Source: Jaltomata sinuosa
Taxonomy: Eukaryota > Streptophyta > Magnoliopsida > Solanales > Solanaceae
Direction of reading: 5' to 3'
Assembly (NCBI GenBank): GCA_003996215.1
Contig: QJPP01003512.1
Location: 62,001-126,000, forward strand
Length of the DNA stretch: 64,000 nucleotides
The notes below the pieces were generated by a model. It searched no databases, was not told the DNA's origin, and saw only the letters and a list, made by a program, of their open reading frames with translations. Position numbers and translations under genes: made by a program. Position 1 is the stretch's first letter. Each line of letters starts with the position of its first letter. Shown piece by piece: positions 54,869 to 64,000 of this stretch.

Positions 54869-56061
54869 ATGCTCAAAAATTTAGCACAAAATGGGTAAAG
54901 AAAAGGCTTAAAAACCCTTAGAACCCTTACTATAATTAAGAATCAGAATGAATAATTTATGGAATTAAAGGTTTTGAACTTACAAGTTAAAGTCGAGAAT
55001 TGAACACGGACCAGGAAATAATCACCCAATGATTTGGAATAAGTCCACACAGAAAATGGAGCTTAGAGCTCAAGGACAATGGAGAAAAACATTTTTGGGA
55101 GTTTGAAAAATGAAGAAGAATGCTTTATAAGCTGCCAGCCGCTGACTTGTGCGCACGCGGCCAAGCCTCGTGCACGCGACTAGGCGCACGCGCATGCCAA
55201 GGGCAGGCAGAGTACAGGCCAGGCAGCAAGCCAGCACACACGCAGGCTAGCCACCACGCACGCGGGTATGCATACGCAGCAAGCTGCCATGCAGGGGAAG
55301 GGAAAGAAGGGAGGGCTGGCCGATAGCTTCTACGCGCACACAGCCTGCCCATGGATGGGCGAAGGCTTGGCTGGTGGTGCAACAACAACCAACAACTTTG
55401 GCAAGGGAAAAACGCCATCGGATGGCCCTCGGGATTCATCCAGGGTCTCGCAAATGCAAATGATCTATGTTTCTCAACTAAAAATGGCATTCCGGACTCA
55501 ACAGAATCGATGAAATTCCCAACATAGATGGATTTAACAAAAAGTGGACCCCACGCCCAAATGGCCAACTTTTCCAAAATGAAACTCATGGCCCAAAACA
55601 GGTTCGAAAGCCTCAGGACCCAAACCAAAGGTCTCTCTAGACCAAAGTCAATATTTTAGAGCTAACAACGATGACGAAATTCCCATCCGAGGCCATATTC
55701 TCCTAATATTGGCAAAAGTCAAATTACCAAGTTTAACTGGTCTGAAATCTCAGAAAGTGAGATAAAACCATACTGAAAGCTCCCAATCCCCGATCAAGGG
55801 TCCAACTAGACCAAAATCTATGCTCCACAGCTAATAGAACTGTCAGAATTCGATTTTGAGCATGCTTGCGAAGAATGTTTACTAAAGTCAACGATTTCCT
55901 AAGTTAAAGCTGTAAAATAGGGAAATGGTCATAACGACCCAATGAATGGCCCAAGCACCGAACCACCGGTCCAAGCAAGTCATAAATAACTTGAGGACAC
56001 TACAGGCAAGCTCTAACAGTACAAAGAAAAAAAAACGGGAATGACCGGAAGGGTCATTACA
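54869..56061 (-). repeat. Tekay-B 5' LTR, promoter-proximal part
   Basis: Continues the LTR interrupted at 25994. In element sense it starts at 56061 (TGTAATGACCC), passes a U3, then a strikingly GC-rich block (55420-55130), a TATA-like CTTATAAAGC (about 55117-55130), a leader and a donor-like AACTT/GTAAGTTC (exon ends 54984). The outer boundary at 56061 touches the CACTA fragment. Confidence 0.85.
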
Positions 56062-56164
56062 ACCACTTTCATAATACATATCATGCATCCATAAATAATG
56101 ATCCATCTACAAAAATATAATGATTCAATTATAAATTAGACTCATTAATGTTCATAACATAAAC

Positions 56165-57370
56165 TAAAGTTGAAAACTAATTTAAAATTATAACCCAACA
56201 ATATAAACTAATTCAAAATTTCTAAATTCACTATCAAATTCAAGAACCTAATTCAAGAACCTTATAAAGTTGAAAACTAATTTAAGATTATAACCCAACA
56301 ATATAAACTAATTCAAATATTTTAAATTCACTATAAAATTCAAGAATCTAATTCAACAACCTAAATTTAAAACTAAAACTAACCTAAAGTTGAAAAGTAG
56401 TTCAAGATTATAAGTCAAAACTAACAATATAAACTAACAAACTTAAAAAAAACTTAACTGAAAAAAACTTACCTTCAAGAACCTAAAGTTGAAAACTAAT
56501 TCAAGATTATAACCCAATAATATAAACTAATTCAAAAAATTTAAATTCACAATCAAATTTAAAAACCTAATTCAAGAACCAAAAGTTGAAAACAAATTCA
56601 AGATTATAACCCAACAATATAAACTAATTCTAAATTTCTAAATTCACTATCAAATTCAAGAACCTAATTCAACAACCTAAAGTTGAAAACTAATTCACGA
56701 TTATAAGCCAACAATATAAACTAATTCAATATTTTTAAATTCACTATCAAATTCAAGAACCTAAAGTTGAAAACTAGTTCAAGATTATAACCTAAAACTA
56801 ACAATATAAACTAACAAACTTAAAAAAAAACTTAACTTAAAAAAACTCAACTTCAAAAATTTACCTTCAAGGACCTAATTCAAGAACCTAAAGTTGAAAG
56901 GTAATTCAAAATTATAACCCAACAATATAAACTAATTCAAAATTTTCAAATTCACTATCAAATTCATGAACCTAATTCAAGAACCAAAAGATGAAAACTA
57001 ATTCAAGATTATAACCCAGTAATATAAAATAATTCAACATTTCTAAATTCACTATCAAATACAAGAACCTAACAACAACCTAAATTCAAAGCTAACACTA
57101 ACCTAAAGTTGAAAACTAATTCAAGATTATAATCCAACAATATAAACTAATTCAAAATTTCCAAATTCACTATCAAATTCAAGAACCTAAAGTTGAAAAC
57201 TAATTCAAGATTATAATTCAACAACATAAACTAATTCAAAATTTTCAAATGTACTATCAAATTCAAGAACCTAATTCAACAACCTAAATTCAAAACTAAT
57301 ATTAACCAAAAGTTTAAAACTAAATTCAAGATTATAACCCAAAACTAACAATATAAGGTTCATAACCTAA
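56165..57370. repeat. AT-rich tandem array, period about 95-120 bp
   Basis: About eleven imperfect units, each starting AAAGTTGAAAACTAATTC, then AAGATTATAACCCAACAATA, then TAAACTAATTCAAAATTTC, then CACTATCAAATTCAAGAACC. Units vary in length by insertion of AACTTAAAAAAAACTTAA segments. The array lies inside the CACTA fragment. Confidence 0.85.
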
Positions 57371-58010
57371 ACTAATTAAGTTCAAAAACTAATAGCAAGC
57401 ATATATATATTAAACTAAAGAAATTAAGCTTCATAACCTAAACATTTAAACTAATAGAAAGCATTGAACTAAACTAAGATTCATTACCTAAACTAATTAG
57501 GTTTCACAAACTAATAACAAGCATTTAACCTAAACTAATTAAGGTTCATAACCTAAACACCTAAACTAAAGTTCACATATCAATTTTTCACTAACATTCA
57601 AGAAATTCTAACCCTAACATTCAAGAATTCAAGAAAACTAACAATATAATTCAACCCAAAACTAATAATATTCAACCCAAAACAAATAATAATCAATCCA
57701 AAACTAATAATATTCAACCCAAAATTAACAATATTCAACCAAGCATAAACTAATTAAGGTTCATACCAAAACACCTAAACTAAAGTTCACATATCGCTTT
57801 TTCACTAACATTCAAAAAACTCTAACCCTAATATTCAATAAATTTAACACTAACATTCAATAAATTAACCCTAACATTTAAGAATTTCAAGAAAACTAAT
57901 AATATAATTCAATCCAAAACTAATAATATTCAATCCAAAACTAACAATATTCAACCTAAAACTAATAATATTCAACCAAAACTATGATAAATTTAAGATT
58001 AAAAATTAAA
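57371..58010. repeat. Second AT-rich array (short units)
   Basis: Short recurring phrases such as CTAATAATATTCAACCCAAAA, and longer ones such as GGTTCATAACCTAAACACC with TAAAGTTCACATATC. They recur two to six times. This grades from the first array and ends where the short basic frame begins. Confidence 0.7.
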
Positions 58011-58021
58011 AACTAACCCTA

Positions 58022-58204
58022 ATGTTGACTATTCAACAATGGCGGTGGCAGAAGCAGGCTGTCAGAGAAGGAGGAGGAAGACGACAGCGGCAGACTTCAA
58101 CAATGGCGGCAACAGGATGGTGGAGGAGGAGAAATCACCGGAGAGATTGTGAGGAAGAGAGAAAAGAGAAAATAGAAGAAATGACTCGATCTGGGTTTGT
58201 TTGA
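58022..58204 (+). other. Short basic open frame in the CACTA fragment, unknown
   Basis: 60 codons, Arg/Gln/Trp-rich (REGGGRRQRQ, WWRRRNHRRD), GC-rich compared with the array to its left and the AT-rich tail to its right. The phrase CAACAATGGCGG occurs twice. It may be a captured 5' gene fragment or an exon of a CACTA gene. No domain is recognised; coding status is doubtful. Confidence 0.2.
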
Positions 58205-58612
58205 CCAGATATTGACCAAAAAGCGACAGGCAAAAATCATGTTGTTCGTCGTAATTTTAAAAATAAATTAATATTAATTTTTTAAAATAATATTGTTATT
58301 TATATATTAATAAATTAAAACTTACAAAAATAATGGACAACGTCATTATTTTAATTTTTTTTTTTTTAATAATTGCGACGCTGTCCGACGCTTATATTAA
58401 AAAGTAATATAAATTATATATAAATAATATAGGGGCAAAAATCTGCGAAAAAATGACAGAAGAAGCGACTTTGTCCGTCACTTTTGGAAAAAAAAATATA
58501 AATTAAAAAAATAGGAAAAGCAACGGACAGCGTCGCTTTTGCCATCGCTTTTTTGGAGCGACTTTGTCCGTCACTTTTGTGTCCGTCTCTTTTTGAGTTG
58601 TTTTTAGTAGTG

Positions 58613-59310
58613 ATAGTGGCTGCTCCTCATCAACTACATCTATCATTGAGACCACATGCATGTCATCATGGTGCTTCATGTACTGGCAAATATTGAACGT
58701 TACTATTTTATCATTCAGTCTGAACTTCATCTGCTCAATTTTCAGGTCAACTAAAACACGTCTAGTGGCAATAAATGGTCGTCCCAAGATAATGGGAACC
58801 TCAAAGTCCTCCTCATTGTAAAGAATCATAAAGTCCACCGCAAAGATAAAGGACTCAACTCTTACAAGCACATCATAGAGAATACCCATAGGCCTCTTCA
58901 CCGTGCGATCTGCCATAAGAAGTTGTATTAACGTAGGTTTGGGGGCTCCCAAGCCCAACTATCTGAAACTTCTAGTGGCATGATATTGATACTCACAACC
59001 AAATTACACAAGAACTTTGCAAAGTGAAATCCTCCTATGGTGCAAGGGATAGTAAACGCTCCAGCATCCTCCTTTTTTTGCACAAGAGAACGGGAGGCTA
59101 TTGCACTATAATGGTGCAAATTATCAGCAAGCTCAAAGCTCAAGGTTCTCTTCTTTGTCACAAGATCCTTCATAAACTTAGCATAACCAAGCATCTTATC
59201 CAGTGCTTCGACCAAAGGTATATTAACCAAAAGTTGCTTCAACATGGAGATGAACTTGTGATACTTTCCTTCTTCAGACTTCTTGATCAATCTCTATGGA
59301 AAAGGTAGAG
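58613..59310 (-). pseudogene. Athila-1 protease region
   Basis: Minus-strand blocks: KFISMLKQLLVNIPLVEALD (about 59260-59200), KKRTLSFELADNLHHYSAIA, GAFTIPCTIGGFHFAKFLC, then FLCNLVVSINIMPLE (about 59010-58970). The protease motif expected as CDLGAS reads CNLVVS, so the catalytic aspartate and the glycine are lost. After a frame change, GLGAPKPTLIQLLMADRTVK and VPIILGRPFIATRRVLVDL follow (58958-58740). The frame then runs across the CACTA boundary at 58612. Confidence 0.85.
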
Positions 59311-61219
59311 GAGGTCATGGCATAGGAGTTAGTACCTGAAGGACCTCCTTCTCCTTCCCTTTAGTGGCTAAAGACTTCTTCTCACCAGTCTACGGTTGCT
59401 TCTCAATTGGATTTTCACCAACAACATGTTCTTCAAATTCAACCAACTTTTCAATTTTAACACTCTCAGGTTCGACTGGGTCATCAACAACTATAAGAAC
59501 AGGAGGGTTGGCAGTCTGCTTTTCACTTCTAGTAGTCATCGACATGCATTGCCCATTATTTTTTAGATTCTAGACTGTGTTACTAGGAAGTGTACCCTTC
59601 TAGTGTTGATTTAGGGATGTAGACATTTGACCTAGTTGCTTCTCAATCTGTTTTATGGCATGTGACTCAATCTTTTGATTCATGCCTGAGATGTCAGCAC
59701 GAATTTATTTCAAGCTCTCATTAGTCGTTTCCAAATTTTTTAGCACCTTAGACAACATATCTTCCATCCTAGAAAAGTTGGACCCCCTTTCATGGTTACT
59801 AGGAGGAATGTATAAACCACTCCGATCATACTTGTATCTATCCCTCTTATTCCAGTTGCTATCTCTATCTTTGCCTCTGCTCCTATCTATGTATCCATAT
59901 GGTTGTAGTTGTTATCTCTGATATTGTTCTGACCTTGATTCCCTTGACCTCGCAAAGTGTCTTGATTAGAACCTTGGGTATTGGTCCAGAAACCCGCCAC
60001 CTGATCATTAAGAAAATTTTCCTCTTCTTCAGACTTAGAATCATCATGCCTAGGTGCTTTCCCTTGTGAACCAATTGCATTAACTTACTTAGATCCTATA
60101 CCCATGACATATTTTGCAATGAGGCCGATGTCCGTCTTCATCTGTGCTATCTCTTGCCCATACTCCTCATATAGCTTATGCTGGTCTGTAGACTTTCCAA
60201 CAGTATCAGTTCCAATCGGAACTTGAGATTCTCTCATGTGGAAAGCCCTATTCGTCTTAGTTACTCTGTCATGCATCTCAGCTACTGCTAAATAAGTGTT
60301 ATCTATAAATGCACCTCCAATAACAGTGTCAGCTACCGCCTTGGTGTTTGCATTTATGGACCTGTAGAAGATCTCCAATAGCATATTATTTGGTATCCTA
60401 TGATTAGGCCTTTGTTTCAACCTCTTATTGAATCTCAACTGTGTCTCATAGAGTGCCTCTGTGTTCAGCTGCCTGAATTTATAAATTTTCTGCTTAAGTT
60501 ACAACATCTTGGATAGCGGGAAAAATCTCTCCAAGAAAGATCTTTTCATTCCCTCTATGTAGTAATCGAATCATGTGGAAGCTCTGCTAGACAGAGAGTT
60601 GCTTCTCCTATCAAAGAGAATGGGAATAGCCACAGTCTGATAGCATTCTGAGTCACCCCAGATAACTTGTACGCTTTTCGAATCCCCATGAAGTTTATCA
60701 AGTGAATATTAGCATCATCAGTGGCTTTGCCTGCAAACAATCCCTTCATATTAAGCAACTGTATCATAGTGCTCGTAATGTCAAACTTTACCCCAGCAGG
60801 CAGTGGGGGTGGCACTATGGCACCAGTCGCTCCTGCATCCAAGTCAGCATTGTCATCATCAATACCATAATAATGGATATACCGTGGTTGTTGTTGTTGG
60901 TGGCCCCTATTCTCTCTCTGCCTGGCTTGATTGTGGTGCACATTATGCCTGGCTGCCTTATCTTGCCTAGCTTGCTCATTGAGTGCATTATGACGGGCAG
61001 TTTCTTATCTTGCTTTCTTTTTAGCTGCAGCTTGGCGTTGCTCTTCTTCTAGCCAAGTTGCCTCCACTGGTGTGCCCTTTCCTGCTCTTCAGCCAACATT
61101 CTAGTTGTGGCCTGCTCTACAGTTTCAATAACTCCATCCGTGTCCATCCTTCTTAAAGTTCTCTGTTGTTCAAAATTAAGCAGAATCAGGGGTTTTCCTT
61201 GACTCTGTGTGTTGGGCAT
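59311..61219 (-). pseudogene. Athila-1 Gag
   Basis: Start MPNTQSQGKPL at 61219 (minus), 16 bases after a splice-acceptor-like TTTCTAG. A Gln/Arg/Glu-rich helical part follows. The gag domain is at 60941-60555 (VKFDITSTMIQLLNMKGLFAG, LWLFPFSLIGEATLCLAELP) and continues at 60438-60085 (FNKRLKQRPNHRIPNN, ADTVIGGAFIDNTYLA). A Gly/Asn/Arg-rich tail lies around 60080-59850, without a zinc knuckle. Stops and shifts interrupt it. It is the reverse-strand counterpart of the Athila-2 gag. Confidence 0.85.
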
Positions 61220-61325
61220 GCACAAGTGTGTACCCTAGAAATAAAACAAAAACAACAGAAAAAGTAAATAAGGAAATAAGGACTAATAGTCAAATAAACA
61301 CAATTGCTCTAATCCTAAATCGTAT

Positions 61326-61343
61326 TCCCCAGCAAAGGTTCCA
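61326..61343 (-). promoter_or_regulatory. Primer-binding site of Athila-1 (decayed)
   Basis: In element sense TGGAACCTTTGCTGGGGA, a few bases after the 5' LTR, is a decayed form of the Asp tRNA site seen intact in Athila-2 at 30201-30218. Confidence 0.75.
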
Positions 61344-61348
61344 TAATT

Positions 61349-62927
61349 TGATAACCACAATTACACCTCAAAAAAGAAGTATAAAGTGGTCATTGTTCAA
61401 ATATATAATCTAACCAAGGTTAGGGTCGATCCCACGAGAAATATGGCTAGAATCTAGGTCAATATGGTTATTCATGGTATTAGTCTTTAATTTCCAAGAG
61501 GGGGGAAAACTAGGTAACAAAGTAATGTTTTTAAATTGTAAGTAATCAAGTCACAGAGTATCAGTTCAAATTATTGTTAGTCAGTGAGAGAAGTGACTAG
61601 GATTGTATTCCCCATGAGTTCATAATGCAATAAGGCATTGTACTAGTAATCTATTCTGGTGCTCAGCATGAAAGATTGGTAAGTTAAGTTCAACTAAATG
61701 GTTGGTCCCCTATATAGAAGAATTTCACCATGCAACTTGGTACATCTACATATGTTTGCATTACTAACCCTTACCTTTGATCCCAGATTAGCTATTCTTA
61801 GACAAGGTTAAGCTATTAGATGAGGGTTGATAGCCTCAAATCTCCATTGCATGATCCTTTTTTCCATTCGTTATCCCTTTGGTCCAGCAAGTAAGAATAA
61901 GGCGAGTTCTAATATTTGCAACCGTTAAAAAGCAATTAAAGTGAACGAAAAATAATACATGCATAAACACCATTCTAGAATTACAAAGTATTTTGCCTAC
62001 TTTGCAAATCCATCATCGTTCCCACAACCCTAGTTGTGGATTTAGCTACTCATGTTCATAAGAAAACAATTAGATTCAGATGAAGAAATCATAATTATAA
62101 ACTTATAAGTTTGAATAAAAGATATCTGGAATCTTGAATTATCAAGAACACTTCAATTACCAAGAATCAAAGATTAAATTAATCTCTCAAAAGTATGTCA
62201 AAACCAAGTCAAAAATATTTTGTAAGGTCAAATAAATCGAGTAACATCTAAAAGAAACCCTAAGGAAAGTATTTATAGACATAAAATTTGAATCCTAAAT
62301 GAAATGAGAAATCTGGAATTAGCACTTCCTACAGTCATCCCAACGGCCCGTTAGAGTTTCCACAACCTGTTGAGATTGGACGTTAAATTTTCTTCATTTG
62401 TTGTCTCTATACTCTACCTCGATCCTACGGTACTGGCCGAAGGCTCATCAAAGTCCACACAGCCCGTCAGAACTTATCTTCGGCCAAAACCCCTTTATGT
62501 AACTTATTCTGTCTATTTCTTATGATCTGGCCCATTGGCTCATGGAAAGTCCTATGGCTCATCACAGGCGGTCATCAATTATAATATACCTTTGCAATCT
62601 TCACCGAAGCATTCCCACGATGGGCCTGACTGCTCATGGCAAGTCCCATAGACTATCACAAGTGGTTATTAGGTGCATTTACTTTTTTCTTCTCCTCTAG
62701 TTCATTCCCACGCCCATTCCCACTTCCTATGGGGATTCTCACAGCCCGTGGGGAAAGGTTTTCATGCCAAACTTATTAGAACTCATCTCTTTTCTTGCTC
62801 GAAGTTATTTTCCCTGCACAAGTAGCAAACGAGCATCATATCTAATAAAACACACTTAAGAACTTCCAAAATCCTAAGTTTTAAGCATCAAAAGTGCCAT
62901 AAAATCCTGGCACATCATTGCACCTGT
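61349..62927 (-). repeat. Athila-1 5' LTR
   Basis: Homologous to 7699-9222. In element sense: U3 motif cluster (62760-62330), TATA box TATAAATA (62277-62270), leader with the donor GT changed to AT near 62107, and an end TGGTTATCA. The outer end ATCA at 62927 adjoins the TTGCA duplication (62928-62932). Confidence 0.9.
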
Positions 62928-63373
62928 ATTCTTTAAACCAAAAGATATCACATTGTAATAATATGCGCCAAAGTTAGTGATAAAAGAGATTTTCTCTTTC
63001 TTTTCCAAATCCATTTGTATTCGGTTGTATCCAAATTACGCATTTATAAAACTCATTATTTCATGTTTAGTTGTGGTATCAATCATTCAATGGATGTTTG
63101 GTACAGGAAAAAAATGCTTCAGACAACCTTTATTTAAATCCTTAAAATCAACACAAAACTGAATTCATTTTGTTTATTGGGTACAATGACTATGTTGGCC
63201 AAACATTTCAGGTATTTTACCTCCCAAATTGTCCCTGTGTTAAGTTATTCAGTTTACCTCTCCTTAATAAACCTGTTCTTTTCCTCAGATATAGGGCACC
63301 ATTTTTGCCTTACCGAGGGAGAACTTGAGTCCATTCCCTAGCTTGTAGACTACTATGTCTGATGGTATACTTG
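62928..63373 (-). pseudogene. Tat-type reverse transcriptase, N-terminal half
   Basis: On the minus strand: WEVKYLKCLANIVIVPNKQN (about 63210-63150), CVDFKDLNKGCLKHFFPVPN (about 63140-63085), then FGYNRIQMDLEKKEKISFIT and YYYNVISFGLKNTGA (to 62932). These are the finger and palm blocks of a Tat-clade RT; the remaining palm with YIDD is at 7698 and below. A frameshift lies near 63145 and a stop near 63075. Beyond 63300 no further pol can be read, and a new LTR starts at 63374. Confidence 0.85.
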
Positions 63374-64000
63374 TGTAATGACCTGTTCAATCGTTATTAA
63401 ATGGCACCTCGATATGAGTATAAATTCGGGAACTTTTAAATATACTATCTTAAATTAATATGGGATGATGCGACCAACAGAAATTTTTTGAGAATTAAAA
63501 TTTTGGGTCGAACTGACATCATCACACTATAGCGGGAATTTTCTAGCTATAGCGACATTGTTGTAGCAGCCGGCAGGCCCATATAGCAGGATGACGGGAC
63601 TAGTAACCCAAAAATGAGTTTTATAATTTCATTCTCTCCTCTTCAGTTGAAAACATATGAGGGTTGCTTCAAAAATCCTCCTAGGTTGCTCCAAAGCTTG
63701 GGAGAAATAGAGAAGAAGGATTTCCGCTTGAATGGGGTAAAACCTATGGATTCTAGGATGACTTTCCGTTAAGATTCACTTCTACGGAGCCAGAAGTTTG
63801 TGTTCAGACTTCTGCAGCAGATGCTTGGTGTCCAGGTAGGCTAGGTGTAACTGAGTAGTATAAATCTTTTTTTGATTTCATAATATCTTATAGATTGACA
63901 AAAGATTTCATGCTTAGGTCATCGGGTACAGAGTTTGGATTGCTAAAATGTATTGATCATTGTTGTTTAAGGTGGGAAATTACTGTGGTAGGTGATGTTG
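63374..64000 (+). repeat. Start of another gypsy-type LTR (runs off the window)
   Basis: TGTAATGACCTGTTC at 63374 resembles the TGTAATGACCC start of Tekay-type LTRs. It is preceded by Tat-type pol and flanking 5-mer ACTTG (63369-63373), whose partner would lie outside the window. The segment has repeated CTATAGCG-type motifs near 63523-63560 and no open frame. The LTR identity is inferred from its start and its position in a coding gene. Confidence 0.55.

Larger units (their letters stand above)
22347..56061 (-). mobile_element. Tekay-B: reverse Tekay-type element reduced to 5' LTR and partial gag (interrupted by Athila-2)
   Basis: Same family as Tekay-A, in the same orientation. What is left reads, on the minus strand, as a 5' LTR (56061-54869 continuing 25994-23810), PBS, gag leader, and gag until 22347. 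Protease, RT, RNase H, integrase and the 3' LTR are missing. Athila-2 interrupts the LTR with an AGCAC duplication (25990-25994 and 54864-54868). Across that gap the LTR halves align continuously with Tekay-A near GGCATGCTCCAAAT. The left end is a deletion junction, not an insertion boundary. Confidence 0.85.
56062..58612. mobile_element. CACTA transposon end with AT-rich tandem arrays (one terminus only)
   Basis: The right terminus TTTTTAGTAGTG (58601-58612) is the CACTA-type inverted-repeat end. The last 150-400 bases carry repeated and inverted subterminal motifs (GCGACTTTGTCCGTCACTTTT, with GCAACGGACAGCGTCGC), typical transposase-binding arrays. It interrupts Athila-1 just after its protease domain. 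No transposase gene is present, and the CACTACTAAAAA left end is not found: Tekay-B abuts at 56061. The orientation of the intact element cannot be told. Treat as a truncated, non-autonomous piece. Confidence 0.75.
7699..62927 (-). mobile_element. Athila-1: reverse-strand Athila-clade LTR element enclosing the nest
   Basis: LTRs at 7699-9222 and 61349-62927 start TGAT and end ATCA in the plus direction and are flanked by identical TTGCA 5-mers, which proves a single insertion. From right to left on the minus strand come the 5' LTR, PBS, gag, protease, [CACTA, nested elements and deletion], integrase, third ORF, purine-rich 3' region and 3' LTR. The RT and RNase H segments are absent: the sequence stops just after protease at 58613 and resumes within the integrase zinc region at 16193. 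Both LTRs are full length but clearly diverged, so the insertion is not young. About 12 kb of Athila-1 itself remains within 55 kb. Confidence 0.9.

Noticed and set aside
55125..55628. 167-codon minus-strand frame in a GC-rich block
   Set aside because: Long because of GC-richness, lies in the U3 of the Tekay-B LTR, and has no recognisable domain.
1..64000. tRNA, rRNA, CRISPR or bacterial-type operon signals
   Set aside because: None seen. The PBS sequences are short tRNA complements, not tRNA genes, and the tandem arrays have no spacer structure.

Overview
This window is repeat-only DNA from a flowering plant. I see no host gene, rRNA, tRNA or CRISPR array. Everything recognisable is a transposable element: Ty3/gypsy LTR retrotransposons of the Tat, Athila and chromodomain (Tekay/Del-type) clades, plus one end of a CACTA DNA transposon. 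All pol genes are broken. A Solanaceae origin is my guess from the style of these elements; nothing in the sequence proves it.

The layout is a deep nest, ordered by exact target-site duplications (TSDs). The outermost recognisable element is a reverse-strand Tat-type element: integrase, RNase H and the 3' half of RT at 5140-7698, and the 5' half of RT at 62928-63373. Its RT is split by a reverse-strand Athila element, Athila-1 (7699-62927, TSD TTGCA). Athila-1 keeps both LTRs, gag and protease on the right, and integrase and a third ORF on the left, but its RT/RNase H are missing. Inside it lie a forward Tekay-type element with only a shrunken gag (Tekay-C, 16194-22346, right end cut off) and a CACTA fragment with AT-rich tandem arrays (56062-58612). 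Next to the CACTA is a reverse Tekay-type element, Tekay-B, reduced to its 5' LTR and part of gag. The Tekay-B LTR is split by a forward Athila element, Athila-2 (25995-54863, TSD AGCAC). Athila-2 carries a solo Tekay-type LTR in its 5' LTR (27476-30157, TSD CTTAC) and a full-length reverse Tekay-type element in its 3' LTR (Tekay-A, 42675-54641, TSD AAACT).

The flanks are older. Positions 1 to about 3240 are a decayed LTR related to Tekay-C, and 3241-4860 holds no gene apart from a nested hairpin and a short acidic ORF. At 63374 another LTR begins and runs off the window.

The most interesting signals are non-coding and recur in different elements. (1) Tekay and Athila elements have a strong splice donor in the LTR leader and a strong acceptor just before the gag start, which would form a leader intron containing the primer-binding site. 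(2) Clusters of a quasi-palindrome, CACGAGTCGTG, sit upstream of the TATA box or leader in LTRs of unrelated clades and again upstream of the Athila third ORF. (3) A repeated 75-85 bp unit ending in a covarying hairpin brackets that third ORF in both Athila copies. (4) The third ORF has a plant-transposon-protein-like domain followed by a coiled coil and a basic tail. (5) The junction at 22346 is best read as one large deletion that explains several missing element parts at once.
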